Positions 60,077 to 64,000 of a stretch of DNA of 64,000 nucleotides are shown here, in pieces. Location: NCBI RefSeq assembly GCF_004028095.1, contig NZ_SBHM01000001.1, positions 13,070-77,069 of the forward strand. The letters are read 5' to 3'. The notes under the pieces were generated by a model that saw only the letters and a program-made list of their open reading frames with translations, did no database searches and was not told the origin of the DNA. Positions within the stretch are counted from its first letter, which is position 1. Each line of letters starts with the position of its first letter. The DNA comes from Paenarthrobacter ureafaciens. Lineage in GTDB: Bacteria; Actinomycetota; Actinomycetes; Actinomycetales; Micrococcaceae. The position numbers and the translations under genes were made by a program.

Positions 60077-63049
60077 ATGGAAATGGAGAAGTCGATCATG
60101 CCCCACGGCCACGGCGGAGACCCAACACTGACGCGGCTGCTTGCCGCTCTGCGCGGGCAAGGCATCGAGGTGGACGATTCTCCGCGTCGCCTCTCCGAAT
60201 ACTCCTACGACGCCTCCAACTACCGCGTCCGGCCTGCCGCCGTAGCCTTTCCGGCAAACGTCGACGACGTCAGGGCAGTCGTGCGCGAATGTTCGGCCCT
60301 GGGCATATCCATCACGCCGCGCGGCGGCGGCACGTCCATGGCGGGCAATGCGATCGGCACTTCCTTGGTGCTGGACCTGTCACGCCGGATGGCGGCCGTG
60401 GAAAAGCCCGACGCCGGCGAGGCAGCAGTGTGGGTGGATGCCGGCGTGGTCCTCGGTGAGCTGCGCTCGTACATAGAGTCCGTCACGGAAGGCACGTTGA
60501 CCTTTGCTCCCGATCCCTCATCCATGACCCGGGCCACCGTGGGCGGTTCGATTGGCAACGACGCCTGCGGCAACCACTCAGTGGCCTATGGACGCATGAC
60601 GCAGCATGTCGAGGAGGTGGAGCTCGTCACGGCTGACGGTGCCTACCTGCGCGCCGGGCGGAACTTCCTATGCGCCGTTGATCACCGGGACGGGCACTCC
60701 GTTGCCCGGGCAGCAGAGCTGCTCCACGGGTTGAAGGAGCTCGCCCAGGCCAACCTGGCTGCACTCCGGGTAGAACTGGGAAACATCCCGAGGCAGGTCT
60801 CGGGTTACCACTTGGGACACCTGTTGCCCGAAAACGGCCTGGATGTTGCCGCTGCCATGGCCGGCAGCGAAGGCACTTGCGCCATCGTGGTCAGGGCCAA
60901 GGTGCGCCTGGTTCCCAAGCCGCGCACAACAGCGCTGCTGTGCCTCGGTTATGCGAACACCATAGATTCCGCCCGCGACGTGATGACCATCCTCGCCGCC
61001 AAGCCAAGCGCCATCGAAGGCCTGGACGCGTCAATTGTGGACATTATGCGCCACAGGCGTGGTGCCGGCAGCGTTGACTCCCTGCCGCAGGGCAAGGCGT
61101 TCCTGATGGTCGAATTCCCCGGGGACACGATTCAGCAGGCCTCGGCTGCTTGTGAGCGGCTGCTGGCCAAACTCGCCGCCGACGGCAGGATCCTCGCTCA
61201 TGCCCTGGTCACCGAACCCCTGGAGCGGGCCAAGCTCTGGCGCGTCCGTGAAGACGGGGCAGGGCTGTCATCCCGCCGGATTGACGGGATCCAAACATGG
61301 CCGGGCTGGGAAGACTCCGCCGTTGCCCCGGATCGATTGGCGGACTACCTCGCGGAGTTGCTGCCCCTCGTGGAGAGGTACGGCTACACCGCTTTCATGT
61401 ACGGACACTTCGGCGCCGGCTGCGTCCACATGCGCCTCGATTACGATCTCCGCAGCGACAACGGACGTCATACGTTCGAGGAATTCACCCGGGAGGCGGC
61501 CAAGCTCGTGGTGGCCCACGGCGGATCACTGTCCGGGGAACATGGCGACGGTCGCGCACGCAGCGAACTGCTGGAGGTGATGTACACACCGGCAATGCTT
61601 GGCATCTTCAAAGCATTCAAGCACCAATGGGACCCTGCAGGAATCCTCAATCCCGGAATCATCGTGGACCCCGAACCCTTCGCCGCATCGCTTGCCTTGG
61701 CGGGTGTTGCCCAACCCGGCCCCGGCCACGGCGAGCCCGACGCGGCGCCGGGTACCGCCGTCGTGCATTCTGCAGGAAACCGTGAATTGCTCCCGGTGGT
61801 GAGCCCGTTTGTGGGCAACACGCACGCATGCATCGGGGTGGGGCGCTGCCGGGCGACGTCCGGCGGATTCATGTGCCCCAGCTACCGCGCCACCAAGGAC
61901 GAGAAGGACTCCACGCGGGGACGGGCAAGGGTCCTTCAGGAACTGGTGCGGGCCAAAGGAACCAGCCATGACGGCTGGTCCAGCCCCGAAGTCCGCGAGG
62001 CCCTGGACCTCTGTTTGTCGTGCAAAGCGTGTTCCGCCGGCTGTCCCACGGGAGTGGACATCGCCGAAGCAAAATCCCAACTGGTGGATGAACATTACCG
62101 CGGCAAGATCAGGCCGTTCACGCACTACTCCATCGGTTGGCTGCCGCGCTGGCTTCCGTTTCTGACGCGCATCGCGCCGATCGCCAACGCGGGAACCGCT
62201 GTCCGCCCCTTCCGCATCGTTGGTGAATGGCTGGGCGTCAGTGCACGACGCCGGCTACCGGACTTCGCAAAGCGGGGCCGGATCCGGCGCCGGGTGCGTG
62301 AGGCACGCTTCACGGACAATGCCGACCTCCTCCTGTTCATCGACAGCTTCACCCGGGCCTTCCGCCCCGAAGTAGTCCCGGCCGCTGCCCGGGTGCTGCG
62401 CGACTCGGGCGCCTCCGTGGGCTGCACCCCGGACGCCTGCTGTGGCCTGACGTGGATCTCCACTGGTCAACGTGACGGGGCGCTACGCCGGCTGGCACGG
62501 CTGATTACCAGGCTCGACGACGGAACTGACCGGCCCATCGTGGTCCTGGAACCGAGCTGCGCGGCCACCATCCGTGACGAGGGTCCCAAGATGGTGGGCG
62601 GGGCGGCGGCTGCGCGGGTAGCTGCCAGGGTCCGCTCGTTCTCCGTCGCCGTTGATGAAGCGATGTCACGCGGCTGGAGGCCCACGGCCCCAGCGCCGGA
62701 AGAGGCCGTACTGCAAACCCACTGCCATGAACACGCCGTGTTCGGCTCCGGCGCCCAGAAGCGCGTTCTCCAAGCCTGGGGTGTGCCGGAGCTCGTGGAG
62801 TCGTCCTCATGCTGCGGAGTTGCCGGCAACTTTGGCTTTGAGGCTGAACACTTCGACGTGTCCATGCAGGTAGCCCGGCACTCCCTTGTGCCGGCGCTGG
62901 CAGCCGGCGGCGGGGCGCTGGTCCTGACAGACGGGTTCAGCTGCGCCATGCAGGTCTCGCAGCTTGATTCCAATCGCTCCAGCCTCCATTTGGCGGTGGC
63001 GTTGGATCCCGGACCGTCCCGCGAAGCCGGGCGGGTGCCTGGTTCATGA
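60077..63049 (+). CDS. FAD-linked oxidase / Fe-S (GlpC-like) fusion dehydrogenase
   Basis: 990 residues. The N-terminal FAD_binding_4 domain has ITPRGGGTSMAGNAIGTSLVLDLSRRM and TVGGSIGNDACGNHSVAYGRM; the FAD-oxidase C domain has YGHFGAGCVHMRLDYDL and LSGEHGDGRARSELL. Two Fe-S motifs follow, CIGVGRCRATSGGFMCPSY and CLSCKACSAGCPTGVDIA. Two CCG-type repeats close the protein, CTPDACCGL and ESSSCCGVAGNFGFE. The arrangement is that of membrane-associated D-lactate/2-hydroxyglutarate/glycolate dehydrogenases feeding quinone. It would oxidise the hydroxy acid released by the pathway. ATG 60077 follows AAAGGA; ATG 60098 is an alternative. Confidence 0.9.
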   Translation: MEMEKSIMPHGHGGDPTLTRLLAALRGQGIEVDDSPRRLSEYSYDASNYRVRPAAVAFPANVDDVRAVVRECSALGISITPRGGGTSMAGNAIGTSLVLDLSRRMAAVEKPDAGEAAVWVDAGVVLGELRSYIESVTEGTLTFAPDPSSMTRATVGGSIGNDACGNHSVAYGRMTQHVEEVELVTADGAYLRAGRNFLCAVDHRDGHSVARAAELLHGLKELAQANLAALRVELGNIPRQVSGYHLGHLLPENGLDVAAAMAGSEGTCAIVVRAKVRLVPKPRTTALLCLGYANTIDSARDVMTILAAKPSAIEGLDASIVDIMRHRRGAGSVDSLPQGKAFLMVEFPGDTIQQASAACERLLAKLAADGRILAHALVTEPLERAKLWRVREDGAGLSSRRIDGIQTWPGWEDSAVAPDRLADYLAELLPLVERYGYTAFMYGHFGAGCVHMRLDYDLRSDNGRHTFEEFTREAAKLVVAHGGSLSGEHGDGRARSELLEVMYTPAMLGIFKAFKHQWDPAGILNPGIIVDPEPFAASLALAGVAQPGPGHGEPDAAPGTAVVHSAGNRELLPVVSPFVGNTHACIGVGRCRATSGGFMCPSYRATKDEKDSTRGRARVLQELVRAKGTSHDGWSSPEVREALDLCLSCKACSAGCPTGVDIAEAKSQLVDEHYRGKIRPFTHYSIGWLPRWLPFLTRIAPIANAGTAVRPFRIVGEWLGVSARRRLPDFAKRGRIRRRVREARFTDNADLLLFIDSFTRAFRPEVVPAAARVLRDSGASVGCTPDACCGLTWISTGQRDGALRRLARLITRLDDGTDRPIVVLEPSCAATIRDEGPKMVGGAAAARVAARVRSFSVAVDEAMSRGWRPTAPAPEEAVLQTHCHEHAVFGSGAQKRVLQAWGVPELVESSSCCGVAGNFGFEAEHFDVSMQVARHSLVPALAAGGGALVLTDGFSCAMQVSQLDSNRSSLHLAVALDPGPSREAGRVPGS

Positions 63050-63074
63050 TGACCGGGCGGCGCGCAGCCGCGGG

Positions 63075-63091
63075 TGTCCCAAACTGACACG
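63075..63091. promoter_or_regulatory. 17-bp operator, degenerate copy
   Basis: TGTCCCAAACTGACACG: left half perfect, right half shifted (GTGTC/GACAC also pair around 7 bases). 72 bases before the small gene at 63163. Confidence 0.5.
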
Positions 63092-63162
63092 GTTGGTGCG
63101 TTGGCAGGGGATTGATGCTTGAAGAGACCCAACAACCCCCTTATTTTTGAGAGTTGATCTCG

Positions 63163-63360
63163 ATGATGAACAGGAAGCTCGCAGAAGGACGGCACGCCGA
63201 ATGGTTGCGGGCATCGGCACGCTTCAACGAAACCGATCTTGGCGAGCGGACTGACCTTCACGTGAAGCGCTCCGGGAAGCTCGTTCACCGGATCCTTCCG
63301 GACATGGCGCAAGGGCGCGACATCAGCGACGCCTCGCCATGGCCAACGCCGGGCTCATAG
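63163..63360 (+). CDS. Small basic protein of unknown function
   Basis: 65 residues, MMNRKLAEGRHAEWLRASARFN then ETDLGERTDLHVKRSGKLVHRILPDMAQGRDISDAS. GAGAG lies about ten bases before the ATG. No domain is recognised, and similarity to the small protein at 34904 is not evident, though both lie beside paralogous TetR genes and behind regulatory repeats. A TTG start at 63154 is possible. Expression is plausible but unproved. Confidence 0.5.
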   Translation: MMNRKLAEGRHAEWLRASARFNETDLGERTDLHVKRSGKLVHRILPDMAQGRDISDASPWPTPGS

Positions 63361-63382
63361 CGGGACGAAGAACCCTTCCCTG

Positions 63383-63402
63383 CCTAACGACCGTTAGTTA
63401 GA
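63383..63402. promoter_or_regulatory. TetR-type operator, copy 3
   Basis: CCTAACGACCGTTAGTTAGA, 34 bases before the TetR start at 63436. It matches copy 2 at 34821 in 16 of 20 positions, including both arms. Confidence 0.75.
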
Positions 63403-63435
63403 CTCTAGGGAGAGTCATCCCATCCTGAGGAAGCC

Positions 63436-64000
63436 ATGAGTCAATCGCCGCGTGAGCAGGCAAACGCCGCCATCAAGAAGTTTCTGTCCCGCCGGGATTG
63501 GTCCGCCGAATCTCCTGCCCGCCGCCGTACGCTGGCCGCCTTTCTTCGCCTGGCCACGGAACACGGCTTCGAATCGGTGTCAATGCGCACCTTGGGCCAC
63601 GAGCTTGGCTTGAAGGCTCCGAGCCTCTATTCGAGCTTTCCCCACGGCAAGGACGAGATTGTCGCCGAGTCACTCCGCTGGTTCACGTACAGATTCGCCC
63701 ATGACCTGCTCGACGCCGCCCTGCCCTCGAGGAGTCCCGAGGAGTACTGGGAGGTGCTCGTGCGCTTCCATTTTGCCCAGCAGCTGCGGCGGCCTGAAGC
63801 CGATCTCTGGAACTTCCTGGTTGCCAGGGACAAGGTGGCGCCATTCCTGGACCCGGATGCGCGTGAAGAAGCCTATTCGTGGCTGGAGCTGCATGAACGC
63901 ATGTACGGCGCGGCGGCGGAAGAAATGGGAAGGAGCATCACCGCTGAAGGCATCAAAGCGGTCTTCACGGTGCTCGACGGAGCACAACGATGGTCCGCGT
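63436..64000 (+). CDS. TetR-family regulator (right bookend), cut by the window edge
   Basis: At least 188 residues, open to the end of the window, starting MSQSPREQANAAIKKFLSRR after GAGG. The HTH region reads TLAAFLRLATEHGFESVSMRTLGHELGLKAPSLYSSFPHGKDEIVAESLRW, and the ligand domain contains YWEVLVRFHFAQQLRRPEADLWNFLVARDK. It is a paralogue of the regulator at 34115-34768 and has almost the same operator in front. Probably autoregulatory; possible cross-regulation with the left copy. Confidence 0.88.
   Translation, partial: MSQSPREQANAAIKKFLSRRDWSAESPARRRTLAAFLRLATEHGFESVSMRTLGHELGLKAPSLYSSFPHGKDEIVAESLRWFTYRFAHDLLDAALPSRSPEEYWEVLVRFHFAQQLRRPEADLWNFLVARDKVAPFLDPDAREEAYSWLELHERMYGAAAEEMGRSITAEGIKAVFTVLDGAQRWSA

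Overview
The window reads as high-GC actinobacterial chromosome, most likely Arthrobacter/Paenarthrobacter/Pseudarthrobacter (Micrococcaceae). The grounds are codon use, the very close match of the regulator at 16679-17374 to mycobacterial DosR, and the overall gene types; no rRNA gene is present to fix the genus. Two accessory blocks abut near 34.1 kb. I saw no tRNA, rRNA or CRISPR array.

Block 1 (1-34.1 kb) looks like a DosR-type hypoxia/dormancy island. It holds a DosR-like response regulator (16679-17374) and a full DosS-like GAF-GAF histidine kinase (17395-19110). A second GAF-GAF protein (9573-10886) keeps the phospho-acceptor helix but stops before the ATPase domain. Effector genes are five universal stress proteins, four pyridoxamine-5'-phosphate-oxidase-fold proteins, a flavodoxin, an alcohol dehydrogenase, two P-type ATPases, a beta-CASP metallo-hydrolase, SPW-repeat and DUF1003 membrane proteins, an erythromycin-esterase-like protein and a phosphoribosyltransferase. 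A fermentative carbon module sits among them: phosphoketolase, acetate kinase, phosphate acetyltransferase, acetyl-CoA synthetase and a pyruvate-dehydrogenase-like E1a-E1b-E2-ACP operon. Short boxes close to GTGACTTTCGGCCC / GGGACTTAGGGCCC recur upstream of many of these genes, often between divergent pairs. The block carries several lesions: an IS481-family insertion, frameshifts in acs and in the phosphoribosyltransferase-hydrolase fusion, and an in-frame stop in the calcium-type ATPase.

Block 2 (34.1-64 kb) is a catabolic island bracketed by two paralogous TetR regulators (34115-34768 and 63436 to the window edge). The two TetR promoter regions carry nearly the same 20-bp operator. Inside are an AcoR-like GAF/AAA/Fis activator, two 2-hydroxyacid dehydrogenases, a class III aminotransferase, a fumarylacetoacetase-family hydrolase, a hydantoinase/oxoprolinase A-B pair, three Gfo/Idh/MocA dehydrogenases, an IolD-like ThDP enzyme, a succinate-semialdehyde-type dehydrogenase, an SDR, an IlvD/Edd dehydratase, an APC permease, a CUT2-type sugar ABC transporter and a 990-residue FAD/Fe-S oxidoreductase. 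A 17-bp inverted repeat near TGTCCCAAASTGRGACA lies before five of its transcription units. A different arrangement of the same half-site (GGGACACRTGTCCC) flanks the AcoR-like gene. The enzyme set fits oxidative, non-phosphorylative breakdown of a sugar, sugar acid or cyclitol to pyruvate plus a hydroxy acid, joined to a nitrogenous (amide/lactam/amine) branch. The substrate cannot be told from sequence alone.
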